This document shows, piece after piece, positions 34,531-43,298 of a stretch of 64,000 nt of DNA. Both the position numbers and the translations under genes were made by a program. The stretch spans positions 186,001-250,000 of the forward strand of contig NZ_QLMJ01000010.1 of the NCBI RefSeq assembly GCF_003259845.1, read 5' to 3'. The DNA comes from Actinoplanes lutulentus. GTDB lineage: Bacteria; Actinomycetota; Actinomycetes; Mycobacteriales; Micromonosporaceae. Position 1 is the first letter of the stretch, and the number at the start of each line of letters is the position of its first letter. Below the pieces are notes generated by a model. It made no database searches. It was not told where the DNA came from and saw only the letters and a list, made by a program, of their open reading frames with translations.

Positions 34531-34770
34531 ATGGCTAAGGCTGCTGCGCTTCGCAAGCCGAAGAAGAAGGTGAACCCGCTCGACAAGGACGGGATCACCT
34601 ACATCGACTACAAGGACACCGCGCTTCTGCGGAAGTTCATCTCCGACCGCGGCAAGATTCGTGCCCGCCGCGTCACCGGTGTGACCTCCCAGCAGCAGCG
34701 GCAGATCGCCCGCGCGGTCAAGAACGCCCGCGAGATGGCGCTCCTGCCGTACACGGCTACGGCGCGCTGA
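34531..34770 (+). CDS. rpsR: 30S ribosomal protein bS18, zinc-free (C-) form
   Basis: The protein has 79 residues from ATG 34531. The core is IDYKDTALLRKFISDRGKIR. In the main-operon S18 of Streptomyces and mycobacteria the N-terminus has a CxxC and a later N-C that bind zinc. Here the corresponding segments read KVNPLDKDG and RRVTGVTSQQQRQ, with no cysteine at all. It is therefore a zinc-independent S18 at the housekeeping locus. Confidence 0.95.
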   Translation: MAKAAALRKPKKKVNPLDKDGITYIDYKDTALLRKFISDRGKIRARRVTGVTSQQQRQIARAVKNAREMALLPYTATAR

Positions 34771-34784
34771 GAGAGGACACCCAG

Positions 34785-35234
34785 ATGAAGATCATCCTCA
34801 CTCAGGAAGTGTCCGGTCTCGGCACGCCCGGCGACATCGTCGAGGTCAAGAACGGCTACGGCCGTAACTACCTCCTGCCGCAGGGCTTCGCCATCCAGTG
34901 GACCAAGGGCGCTGAGAAGCAGGTCGTGGTCATCAAGCGGGCCCGCGAGGCCCGCGAGATCCGTGACCTGGGCCAGGCGACCGAGGTCAAGGGCCAGCTG
35001 TCCGGCCTCAAGGTCACGCTGAACGCGCGCTCCGGCAACGGTGGCCGCCTGTTCGGCTCGATCACCCCGGCCGAGATCGTCGACGCGGTCAAGGCCGCCG
35101 GCGGTCCGGCTCTGGACCGTCGTCGTCTCGAGCTCCCGGGTCACATCAAGACCACGGGCTCGTACAACGTGTCGGTCAAGCTGCACCCCGAGGTGACCGC
35201 GACGTTCCCGGTGAACGTCGTCGCCGCCAAGTAA
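34785..35234 (+). CDS. rplI: 50S ribosomal protein bL9
   Basis: The protein has 149 residues. The N-terminal domain MKIILTQEVSGLGTPGDIVEV with NGYGRNYLLPQGFA is the L9 signature. A long helix links it to the C-terminal domain. It is the last gene of the rpsF operon; a terminator starts 15 bp after the stop. Confidence 0.97.
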   Translation: MKIILTQEVSGLGTPGDIVEVKNGYGRNYLLPQGFAIQWTKGAEKQVVVIKRAREAREIRDLGQATEVKGQLSGLKVTLNARSGNGGRLFGSITPAEIVDAVKAAGGPALDRRRLELPGHIKTTGSYNVSVKLHPEVTATFPVNVVAAK

Positions 35235-35248
35235 TCAGGCTGCACGAG

Positions 35249-35282
35249 AAAGCGCGCTGGGCTTCGGCCCGGCGCGCTTTTT
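35249..35282 (+). terminator. Rho-independent terminator after rplI
   Basis: The arms AAAGCGCGCTGGGC and GCCCGGCGCGCTTT form a stem with a TTCG tetraloop and one mismatch, followed by TTTTTG. The hairpin also faces the convergent giant gene. Confidence 0.93.
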
Positions 35283-35324
35283 GTGTTTCCCGGTGGGTTT
35301 GCTCGTCTCGGTGGGGTGGTGCGG

Positions 35325-38300
35325 TCAGCTGAGGCTGTTGCCGGTGATGGCGGAGCTCAGGACGGTCGCTATTCCGCCGCCCACCACGGCTGCGGCCAGG
35401 CCGATGCTGGCGGCTTTCCAGGCGGTGGTGGCTTTGCGCAGGCCGACCGCCACGAGCACGCTGATGAACAGCGAGACGGCGAACTCGGGTGCTGCGTTCG
35501 CCAGGGTGTCCAGGGCGTGGCTGCGCTGCCCGGAGTTGAGCAGGAACATGCCGCCCACAAACAGGACCACGGGTACGCCGTACCAGACCACCGTGTAACC
35601 GACAGCCGCCAGCGGACCGCCGGCTGCCTCTTCGTCGGCCTCGTCGTCGTCCGGGTCGAGCAGGTCGGTGCCGCGGCTCGCGACGAGACCGCTCGTCATC
35701 GGGCGCCGCTCGTAGGAGCCGGTGCCCTGGAACGCACCCGTGCTGCGGCGCGGCGGCCACGAGGTGTCGAGGTCGTCCTCGGCTACCGCACCGGCCGACG
35801 TCCCGGCGGGGTTACCTGCCGTCGCCCAGCTCGCCGCACCGGCCGTAGCCGGCGCCGTTCGCGCCGCGCCGGTCGTGGCCGGTGCCGTTCGTGGCGTGCC
35901 GGGCGGTGCCGGTGCCGTTCGTGGTGCGCCGGGCGTCGCCGGTGCTGCCGTCCGGGCCGGGCCGGTTGCCAGGGCTGCCGGATTTGTCGGGATCGCGCCG
36001 GGCGGGGTGCCGTCCGGGACCGTCGAGATGACGGACGTGGCACTCAGGGCCAGATTCGCCGCTCCGGCGACCGTTGCGGACCCACTGGGCCGAAAGGGGG
36101 GAAAGTCCGACGTGTCATATCGCCGGGATTCACCCTCGGCAACGTCGCTCTGAGGCTCTAGCGACTGGCGCCAGTCGGTCTCACCACCCTCACCGGCGCC
36201 GTCGCGATAGTCAGCACCCCGGCGACCACCAGCGGCACGTTCGGCCGCGAGCCAGTCGGCGGTTTCACCGGTCTCGCCGTACCCGTTGCCGGGCGGCGGT
36301 TCGGCGATCGGGCCGCGCGGGTTCCACGGGTCGGCGGAGCCGTATCCCGGAACGCTCGCCCGTCGCGGCGGGTTGCTCAGAGGGTCCGGCCAGGCGCCGG
36401 CGGGCAGCTCGCGAGACGGACCGGGCGTGCCGTAGGCCGGCTTGCGACCCTCGTTCCACGGGTCCTGTGCGGGCTCCTGTGCCGGCTGCTGCCACGAGGA
36501 AGGGCCGGCGGGCAGAGCACGGGCCCCGCCGTAGCCGGGTCGTGCCGGCTCGTCGCGGGTAGCGCCGTATCCGGGGCGTCCCGGGTTGTCGCGGGGCGCG
36601 TCGTTCCAGCCGTTGCCGGCCGGAAGCTCGCGGCCGGGGGGCAGTTCACGGCCCGGAGGAAGTTCGCGGCCCGCCGGAAGCGCGAGGGGCGCGTTGTAGG
36701 TCGGCCGTGCGGGCTGCTCGGGACGGCCGGATCCGCGCTCACCCTGCCAAGAGGGACCGCCGGTGCCACGGTCGTCCTGCCATGACGGGCCGCCTGTGCC
36801 ACGGTCGTCTTGCCACGAGGGGCCGGTACCACGGTCGTCCTGCCATGACGGGCCGGTGCCGCGGTCGTCTTGCCGCGAGGGGCCGCCGCGGCCTGCGTCC
36901 TGCCATGACGGGCGGCCACCGCGGATGTCGTTGGACGTGTCCTGCCAGGACGGGCGTCCGCTGTTGTCACCCCGAACGTCGCCCGAGGTGTCCTGCCACG
37001 AGGGGCGTGTGCCGCGGGTGTCGCCGGAGGTGTCCTGCCATGACGGCCGGGCGCTCCGGGTGTCGCCGGAGGTGTCCTGCCATGAGGGGCGACCGCTGGC
37101 AGCACCGCGCACGTCGCCGGAGGTGTCCTGCCAGGAAGGGCGTCCGCCCGCGTCCCGCTCGGACGGGCCGCGCTGGCCGTCCTGCCAGCTGGGGGTGGCT
37201 CCGGGGCCGCGCTGGTCGCCGCGGGCAGGGCCGGGCCGGCCGGTGGCGGGGTCGGACCAGGACGCGCCGCTGCCGCCGTCCTGCCAGGCCGGGGCGCTCG
37301 CGGGGCGCGCCGGATCGTTGCGGGTGCCGTCGCGCCAGGCGGGGCCGCTCACCGGACGGGCCGGGTCGGTACGCGAAGTGTCCTGCCACGAAGGGGCGGA
37401 CGCCGCACCGCGAGTGTCGTCACGGGACGAGTCACGCCAGCTGGGAGCACCACGCGTGTCGCCGGGCCGGGCCGGGCCGCGAGAAGTGTCCTGCCACGAG
37501 GTACCGCCGGACGGGCCGCCCAGATCGGGCCGTGCCGGCTCGTTGCGGGCCGGGTCGTTACGGGCCGGGTCGGGCCAGGCCGAACCTCGGCCGCTGTCCT
37601 GCCACGCGGGCCCACTCGCCGGTCGCGTCGGGTCGGGGCGAGTGCCGTCGCGCCACGCCGTGCCGCTCACCGGCCGGGCCGGGTCGTTGCGGGCGCCGTC
37701 CTGCCAGGTCTGGCCGCGGGAGCCGTCCTGCCAGGCGGGGCCGCTCACCGGGCGGGCGGTGTCCGAGCGGGCAGCGTCCGGGCGAGTAGTGCCGGGCCAG
37801 GCGCGATCGGGGGCCGACGGCTCGCGGGAGGTGTCCCAGCGGTCGTCCGGGCGGGCCTGATCGGCCGGGCGCTGGTCGGTGCGCGGTTCGATGGGGCGCA
37901 GCGGGGCGCTGGGCAGCGCCCACTGCTGCGACTGGTCGCCGTAGGGGCGGCGCTGCTGGTCCGGATCGGGACGCTGCGAGCCGCCGGCGGGTAGTTCGCG
38001 GCGTGGGGGCAGCGGGCCGGGGCGTTCGGCGTCGCGGCGGACCTGCCAGGGCTCCGCGCCCGGATCGGGCTCCTGCGCACGGCGACGGCCACCGCCAGGC
38101 GGCGTCGCGGCATAACCTTCGGAGCCTCGCTCCTCACGCCCCCGGCGTTCGTCAGCGGGGAAACCCCCGGACCGGAACTGGCCGGTGTCGCCAGGCCGGA
38201 TTTGTCCGCTGTCGCCCGGTCGGAGGCGGCCACTGTCATCACGGCGCAGCTGGCCCGTGTCGCCAGGACGCAGTCGACCGTTGTCATCACGGCGGAACTG

Positions 38301-40229
38301 GCCGGTGTCGCCGGGCCGGAGACGGCCACTGTCATCGCGACGCAGCTGGCCGGTGTCACCGGAACGGAGTTGGCCCGTGTCGCCAGGACGGAGTTGGCCC
38401 GTGTTTTCGGGACGCAGCTGGCCGGTGTCGCCGGGGCGTGGCTGGCCTGTGTCGCCGCCAGGACGGGTTCGTCCGCCCTCGCCTGAGCGGAACTGGCCCG
38501 TGTCGTAAGCACCGGGCATGGAAGCGCTCGGTGCTGAGGCGCCGCTCCATGGCGCCGCGCTGCCCGGAGCCGCGCCGTTCGAGGCGGGAAGTGCGCTTCG
38601 CGGGCGGCTGCTCGGCATGCTGCTTCGCGGGGCCGGCAGCATCGCGGTCCCGCGTGAGCCGGTCTGCGGCGGGTCGCCGGGAACGGAACTGGTCGGCCAC
38701 GCGGCATCCGGAGAAGGCGCCGAGCTACTCGGCAGCGGACCACCCGGAACACCGTCACGCGGGCCACCAGCACCCCGGCCAGAACCACCGGAATGCCCGC
38801 CACCAGAACGCGCGCCGCCAGGAGCACCAGGGCCGCCGGCACCAACAGGACCGCCAATAGGGCCGCCAGGAGCACCGCCGCCGGGACCGTCGCGGCGGGA
38901 GCGTCGGCCGGTGCGGGTGGGCAGGGGCTCGTCCGCTGCCTCGTCACCCTTCCCCGACTCGCGGCGAGCTGCCTCGGCGCGCCAGGCGAGTACGCGCGGG
39001 TCGTCCTCGGCGCGGCTCCACTGGCCGGTGTCCGGGTCGCGGGTCCAGTTGCTGGTGTCCGGCTCGGCGCTCCAGGACGAGGTGTCCTCGCGCCAGTCGC
39101 CGCCGCCCTTGTTGTAGCGGCGCGGCTGGCCGCCCTTGGTGGAGGTGTCGGACGCGGGCGGTTCCGCACCCCAGGCGGGGATGCTGCCGGTGTCCGTGTG
39201 GCGTTCCCAGGTGTCCGGTTCTGATCCGGTCGACCAGCCGGTGCCGCCGGAGGGCGCCGCCTCGGTCTCGGGGGCGCGTCGGCGGCCGCGGCGCGGCGGC
39301 TCGTCCCGGTACGCCGAATCGCGCCGCCAAGCAGCCCGATCGTCCTCACGAACCAGGTGCTGCGCGTCCTCGGCGGGTGTCGTCTGCCAGCCGGGGGCGT
39401 CGGCGCGTTCCCAGCGGGCCAGGCCGGTGGTGTTCTCACCCGGGCCGGGCTGCTGCTGCTCGGGCACGCGGTTGTTCCACGATCCGCTGGCCCGCTGCCA
39501 CGAGGGAGCGGCAGACGAAGAGGCCGGCTGCTGCCATGAGGGAGCGGCAGCCGAGGAGGCCGGCTGCTGCCACGACGGAGCCGAGGAAGAGGAGGCCGGC
39601 TGCTGCCAGGAGGGCGTTGACGAGGCGGGCTGCTGCCACGACGGGGTGGAGGTGGACGGCTGCTGCCAGGATGGTGTCTGCTCGACCGGCGTGGTGGCCC
39701 GGCGCTGCCAGGAGGCGGGGCTGTCGCCGCTGCTCTCCTCCTGCGCGGGTGTGGGCCAGGCCGTGCCGGAGATGGCGGGCTGCTCGTTGGCCCGGGCGAG
39801 CTCTTCGTCGGACTCCCACGCCTCGGTGGTGGAACGCCACACGTGCGAGCCGGTGGACGAGCGCCACTCGGTGGTCTGTCGCCAGCGTGCGCCGGTGGCC
39901 CGCCACTCGGCGGTCTCGGTGCGCCAGCCGGTGCCTTCAGCGGGAAGGGCGGTACGCCCCGTCGAGGCAACATCGGACCAACGGTTACCAGACGGTTCCA
40001 CAGCGTGACCGCCACCGCCGTCGTAAACCTCGACGTCGGCGTTCTGCGCCCATGCGTCAGCGCGACGCTGCCAAGTGAGCGCCTCGTCACTCGGCGCCAT
40101 GCTGCCGGTGTCAGTGAGCGAGGCCCATCTGGGTTCCGGATCAGGTTCCGGTTCCCGGGTGGGCCAAGCCTCCGCAGCGCGCCTCTCGCGCGACATGCGG
40201 GCGCCGTAGTCCCACTCCCGTTGGTCCAC
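35325..40229 (-). CDS. Giant Trp/Gln/Asp-rich repeat protein with C-terminal membrane domain
   Basis: The protein has about 1634 residues. Nearly all of it is low-complexity, disordered-looking and repetitive. Blocks in order: SWQQPAS-type repeats, a Gly/Pro-rich segment, GDTGQLRP/GDTGQFRR repeats, then long runs built on SWQDTSGD, SWQDDRGTG and WQDG motifs, with Trp at regular spacing. The last 95 residues hold three hydrophobic segments (YTVVWYGVPVVLFVGGMFLL; FAVSLFISVLVAVGL; a final Ala/Gly/Val-rich one), so the tail anchors in the membrane and the repeats are probably cytoplasmic. I know no family. It lies between rplI and dnaB on the opposite strand. The start is uncertain: GTG 40229 is used, with ATG 40196 possible. 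The membrane domain supports this frame over others that stay open. Confidence 0.75.
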   Translation of the reverse strand: MDQREWDYGARMSRERRAAEAWPTREPEPDPEPRWASLTDTGSMAPSDEALTWQRRADAWAQNADVEVYDGGGGHAVEPSGNRWSDVASTGRTALPAEGTGWRTETAEWRATGARWRQTTEWRSSTGSHVWRSTTEAWESDEELARANEQPAISGTAWPTPAQEESSGDSPASWQRRATTPVEQTPSWQQPSTSTPSWQQPASSTPSWQQPASSSSAPSWQQPASSAAAPSWQQPASSSAAPSWQRASGSWNNRVPEQQQPGPGENTTGLARWERADAPGWQTTPAEDAQHLVREDDRAAWRRDSAYRDEPPRRGRRRAPETEAAPSGGTGWSTGSEPDTWERHTDTGSIPAWGAEPPASDTSTKGGQPRRYNKGGGDWREDTSSWSAEPDTSNWTRDPDTGQWSRAEDDPRVLAWRAEAARRESGKGDEAADEPLPTRTGRRSRRDGPGGGAPGGPIGGPVGAGGPGAPGGARSGGGHSGGSGRGAGGPRDGVPGGPLPSSSAPSPDAAWPTSSVPGDPPQTGSRGTAMLPAPRSSMPSSRPRSALPASNGAAPGSAAPWSGASAPSASMPGAYDTGQFRSGEGGRTRPGGDTGQPRPGDTGQLRPENTGQLRPGDTGQLRSGDTGQLRRDDSGRLRPGDTGQFRRDDNGRLRPGDTGQLRRDDSGRLRPGDSGQIRPGDTGQFRSGGFPADERRGREERGSEGYAATPPGGGRRRAQEPDPGAEPWQVRRDAERPGPLPPRRELPAGGSQRPDPDQQRRPYGDQSQQWALPSAPLRPIEPRTDQRPADQARPDDRWDTSREPSAPDRAWPGTTRPDAARSDTARPVSGPAWQDGSRGQTWQDGARNDPARPVSGTAWRDGTRPDPTRPASGPAWQDSGRGSAWPDPARNDPARNEPARPDLGGPSGGTSWQDTSRGPARPGDTRGAPSWRDSSRDDTRGAASAPSWQDTSRTDPARPVSGPAWRDGTRNDPARPASAPAWQDGGSGASWSDPATGRPGPARGDQRGPGATPSWQDGQRGPSERDAGGRPSWQDTSGDVRGAASGRPSWQDTSGDTRSARPSWQDTSGDTRGTRPSWQDTSGDVRGDNSGRPSWQDTSNDIRGGRPSWQDAGRGGPSRQDDRGTGPSWQDDRGTGPSWQDDRGTGGPSWQDDRGTGGPSWQGERGSGRPEQPARPTYNAPLALPAGRELPPGRELPPGRELPAGNGWNDAPRDNPGRPGYGATRDEPARPGYGGARALPAGPSSWQQPAQEPAQDPWNEGRKPAYGTPGPSRELPAGAWPDPLSNPPRRASVPGYGSADPWNPRGPIAEPPPGNGYGETGETADWLAAERAAGGRRGADYRDGAGEGGETDWRQSLEPQSDVAEGESRRYDTSDFPPFRPSGSATVAGAANLALSATSVISTVPDGTPPGAIPTNPAALATGPARTAAPATPGAPRTAPAPPGTPRTAPATTGAARTAPATAGAASWATAGNPAGTSAGAVAEDDLDTSWPPRRSTGAFQGTGSYERRPMTSGLVASRGTDLLDPDDDEADEEAAGGPLAAVGYTVVWYGVPVVLFVGGMFLLNSGQRSHALDTLANAAPEFAVSLFISVLVAVGLRKATTAWKAASIGLAAAVVGGGIATVLSSAITGNSLS

Positions 40230-40391
40230 GTGCAAAGGGTGACGTGCTCAGGACGGAACCGCAACGCCTCAGTGCGACGGTTTGCTCACCCGGGACGGTA
40301 TTTCCCCTGATCCGGAACCTTTTCTGCCCTCCACAGGTGGGGATGACAAAACTCCTGCTGGGGCATGGGGTACCGCTCGCATCCCCAAGAG

Positions 40392-40432
40392 TTGTCCACA
40401 TGCTGTGCACAGGCAGAAGGCAGATGTCCACA
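40392..40432 (+). promoter_or_regulatory. Two DnaA-box 9-mers between the giant gene and dnaB
   Basis: TTGTCCACA at 40392-40400 is the preferred Streptomyces-type DnaA box, and ATGTCCACA at 40424-40432 differs by one base. Two GGTTGTCCCGA repeats (40433-40454) follow, which are partial matches. They lie in the 429-bp gap of the divergent pair, about 230-270 bp before the dnaB start. Confidence 0.6.
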
Positions 40433-40658
40433 GGTTGTCCCGAGGTTGTCCCGAGGCTCGTCCACCGACGTAGTTGGGCAGGTGGGGGCCGGATTCGTAC
40501 AGTGGTCCAGCCCCGGGTGCCGTTTTTGATCGGAGACTTTCTCTGAACTCGGCCCGAGGTTCAGCCGAAAGTGTCGTACCCAGGTTGTTCGATCGTGACA
40601 AGCGGGCGTGACAAGTGGGTGTGACAACCAGGCATTGCCAGCGGGAAGGAGTCTCCGG

Positions 40659-42107
40659 GTGTCGATCACCGATGACGCAAGGCCGGAGTCTCGTCCACCG
40701 TCGCAGTCCGGCGGGGGTTCGGGGGGTAAGGGCGGCAACGGCTCAGGCGGCGGTGGTGGTGGCGGGGGCGGCGGAGGCGGTTACGACAAGGCCCCACCGC
40801 AGGACGTCGCGGCCGAGCAGGGCGTGCTGGGCGGCATGTTGCTCTCCAAGGACGCGATCGCTGACGTCGTCGAGATCCTCAAGACGACCGACTTCTACCG
40901 TCCGGTGCACTCGACGGTCTACGACGTCATCCTCGATCTTTACGGGCGGGGTGAGCCCGCTGACGCCCTGACCGTGTCGGCGGCGCTTGCGGACTCCGGT
41001 GACCTCGGGCGGATCGGCGGGGTGCCATACCTGCACACGCTGATCGAGAGCGTGCCGACCGCGGCCAACGCCGCCTATTACGCACGCATCGTCTCGGAGC
41101 GCGCGATCCTGCGCCGCCTGGTCGAGGCGGGGACGAAAATCGTGCAGCTCGGTTACGGCACGGGTGGCAACGGCGGCCGCGACGTCGACGACATCGTCGA
41201 CCTGGCCCAGCAGGCCATCTACGACGTCACCGAGAAACGCGTCAGCGAGGACTTCGCGGCCCTCGGCGACATGCTCCAGCCCACCCTCGACGAGATCGAG
41301 GCGGTCGGTGCGTCCGGCGGCATGATGACCGGCGTCCCGACCGGCTTCCAGGACCTGGACCGCCTGCTGAACGGTCTGCACGCCGGCCAGCTGATCATCG
41401 TGGCCGGCCGCCCCGGTCTCGGTAAGTCGACCGCGAGCATGGACTTCGCCCGCAACGCGGCGATCCAGCACGGTCACGCCAGCGCCATCTTCTCGCTCGA
41501 AATGAGCAAGATCGAAATGGTGATGCGTCTGCTCTCCGCCGAGGCTCGGGTGCCGCTGCACAACCTGAGGTCGGGGCAGCTCTCCGACGACGACTGGACG
41601 AAACTGGCCCGGCGGATGGGCGAGATCAGTCAGGCGCCGATCTTCGTGGACGACACGCCCAACATGAACCTGATGGAGATCCGGGCGAAGGCGCGGCGGC
41701 TCAAGCAGCGCCACAACCTGCGCCTGCTCGTCATCGACTATCTCCAGCTGATGTCCTCGCCGAAAAAGACCGAGAGCCGTCAGCAGGAGGTCTCGGAGCT
41801 TTCCCGTGGCCTGAAACTGCTGGCCAAGGAGATCGAGTGCCCGGTGATCGCGGTGAGCCAGCTGAACCGTGGTCCCGAGCAGCGCACCGACAAGCGGCCA
41901 CAGCTGTCCGACCTGCGTGAGTCCGGCTCGATCGAGCAGGACGCCGACGTCGTGATCCTGCTGCACCGCGACGACTACTACGACAAGGAATCACCGCGAG
42001 CCGGCGAGGCCGACTTCATCGTGGCCAAGCACCGTAACGGCCCGACCGACACGGTCACCGTGGCAGCTCAGCTGCATCTCTCGCGCTTCGTCGACATGGC
42101 CATCTGA
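40659..42107 (+). CDS. dnaB: Replicative DNA helicase DnaB
   Basis: The protein has 482 residues from the GTG at 40659, preceded by GGAAGGAG. A 40-residue head contains an unusual run of about 12 glycines. The N-terminal DnaB domain starts PPQDVAAEQGVLGGMLLSKDAI. The RecA-like motor has Walker A GRPGLGKST (250-258), Walker B LLVIDYLQLM and the QLNRGPEQRTDKRP and RESGSIEQDADVV motifs. It unwinds DNA at the fork as a hexamer. No intein interrupts it, unlike several mycobacterial dnaB genes. Confidence 0.97.
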   Translation: MSITDDARPESRPPSQSGGGSGGKGGNGSGGGGGGGGGGGGYDKAPPQDVAAEQGVLGGMLLSKDAIADVVEILKTTDFYRPVHSTVYDVILDLYGRGEPADALTVSAALADSGDLGRIGGVPYLHTLIESVPTAANAAYYARIVSERAILRRLVEAGTKIVQLGYGTGGNGGRDVDDIVDLAQQAIYDVTEKRVSEDFAALGDMLQPTLDEIEAVGASGGMMTGVPTGFQDLDRLLNGLHAGQLIIVAGRPGLGKSTASMDFARNAAIQHGHASAIFSLEMSKIEMVMRLLSAEARVPLHNLRSGQLSDDDWTKLARRMGEISQAPIFVDDTPNMNLMEIRAKARRLKQRHNLRLLVIDYLQLMSSPKKTESRQQEVSELSRGLKLLAKEIECPVIAVSQLNRGPEQRTDKRPQLSDLRESGSIEQDADVVILLHRDDYYDKESPRAGEADFIVAKHRNGPTDTVTVAAQLHLSRFVDMAI

Positions 42108-42135
42108 GTCGATCCGGCACTCTGAAACAACAAGA

Positions 42136-42177
42136 CCCCGGGTCGCGGCGCAAACACGCCGCGGCCCCCACCCGGGG
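42136..42177. terminator. Hairpin between convergent dnaB and ybaB
   Basis: The outer arms CCCCGGGT/ACCCGGGG and inner arms CGCGGCG/CGCCGCG form a long stem with a 6-nt loop and a small bulge. It sits between two convergent stop codons. Confidence 0.75.
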
Positions 42178-42186
42178 CGAACGTCG

Positions 42187-42504
42187 TCAGGCTTCGGTCT
42201 CGGCCGGCCGGTGGTGGGAGACCAGGTTCTCGATCTGGTCGTACTTGTCGGCCGAGGCGTTCTGCACGGTCTGGACGATCACGCGGGCCAGCGTGTTGGC
42301 GTCCCAATCCCGGCACGCGTCCGGGTTCAGCAGCAGGTTGATGAGGCGGCCGTCGGCGTCCACAGTGGCGCGAACGGCGCCGTCCTCGGACTCGGAGCTC
42401 ACCTGCATCGTGGCGATGCTCCGTTGCAATTCGTCCACTCCGGAACGTAATTCTTCGTATCGTCCGTACACGTCTTCGAGGTCGGTCCGCAGGGTTTCAG
42501 TCAC
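42187..42504 (-). CDS. YbaB/EbfC-family nucleoid-associated protein
   Basis: The protein has 105 residues from the GTG at 42504, with GGAGGAAGAACC immediately upstream. A long N-terminal helix (LRTDLEDVYGRYEELRSGVDELQ) leads to a beta-sheet (VRATVDADGRLINLLLNPDA) and a second helix, the YbaB tweezer dimer pattern. Such proteins bind DNA without strong sequence preference. It is a paralog of the recR-linked YbaB rather than that gene, judging by its context. The upstream DNA (42505-42600) is AT-rich and probably carries its promoter. Confidence 0.8.
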   Translation of the reverse strand: MTETLRTDLEDVYGRYEELRSGVDELQRSIATMQVSSESEDGAVRATVDADGRLINLLLNPDACRDWDANTLARVIVQTVQNASADKYDQIENLVSHHRPAETEA

Positions 42505-42907
42505 GGTTCTTCCTCCGTTCACCGCAAGAGGGGGCGACGTGACAATACCCAAGATCCGCGACGTTGCGTATTTCTGTAACTTCGTAACGCACACGAAAAG
42601 AGAGACTTATCGAAATAGTTCGCTCTTAAGTGACGGGCCGACTCCGCTTGGTGGTCACCGACAGTGATCAATGGCACCACGAATGCGAAAAAAGGAATAG
42701 GCGTCATCACTGAGCGTGGACGCCCCTCGGAGCCCGAAAGACAGGGTCCGGAAACACAACTTCCCAAAGCGCGGACAGCCCCGAGCAAAACGTGGACAAG
42801 GAAAACCAGCAACGACACAGGGCCGACCCAGCCACGACTCTGAAGCAGGTCGCGGCCCGATCGGCCCTGAGGAACGACGAACCAAAGGCCCAGGCGGACC
42901 CGGAAGC
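42505..42907. other. Intergenic region, AT-richer than surroundings
   Basis: No gene is supported. The part at 42540-42640 is clearly less GC-rich than its flanks and probably holds the ybaB promoter. The rest shows no repeat or hairpin that I can support. Confidence 0.6.
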
Positions 42908-43297
42908 TCAGTCGAACAGGTTGTGGAGGAAACTCCGGCGCCGGTAGTGCCCGTGGTGCTGCTGGCCGCGGTAGTGCCCGTGGTGGCCGTAGGCAGCGGG
43001 GCGACCGTACGCCGGAGCGGGCGGCGGGTAACCCGGAGCGCCGTAAGCCGGCGGGGGCGGCGGAGGCGGCGGGTAACCGGGCTGTTGGTGGCTCTGGTGA
43101 TGCGGAGCCGGCGCCGGGGGCGGCGGAGCTTGCCCCGGTCCTGCCGGCCGGGCGTTGAACGACGCCTCGGCGGCGAAGAGCTTCTCCAGCTCGCCGCGGT
43201 CCAGGAAGATCCCGCGGCACTCGCCGCACTGGTCGATCGTCACGCCGCTGCGCTCGTAGACCCGCATCTCGCCATGACACTTGGGACAGGTCATCAT
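42908..43297 (-). CDS. TFIIB-type zinc-ribbon protein with His/Pro/Tyr-rich tail
   Basis: The protein has 129 residues. The zinc ribbon at the N-terminus has CPKC and CGEC spaced by 19 residues, followed by RGIFLDRGELEKLF, the zf-TFIIB family signature. The remainder is Pro/Tyr/His/Gly-rich with several HH pairs, ending RRRSFLHNLFD. I use ATG 43297, which begins one base after the stop of the upstream GT87-like gene; the next codon (43294) is also ATG. A frame start at 43324 would overlap that gene. The function is unknown. Confidence 0.8.
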   Translation of the reverse strand: MMTCPKCHGEMRVYERSGVTIDQCGECRGIFLDRGELEKLFAAEASFNARPAGPGQAPPPPAPAPHHQSHQQPGYPPPPPPPPAYGAPGYPPPAPAYGRPAAYGHHGHYRGQQHHGHYRRRSFLHNLFD

Positions 43298-43298
43298 T

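Noticed and set aside
37745..40264. An 839-codon minus-strand frame overlapping the giant gene
   Set aside because: It is a shifted frame of the same GC-rich repeats, with no membrane or folded domain. The 1634-residue frame has a coherent C-terminal membrane domain.
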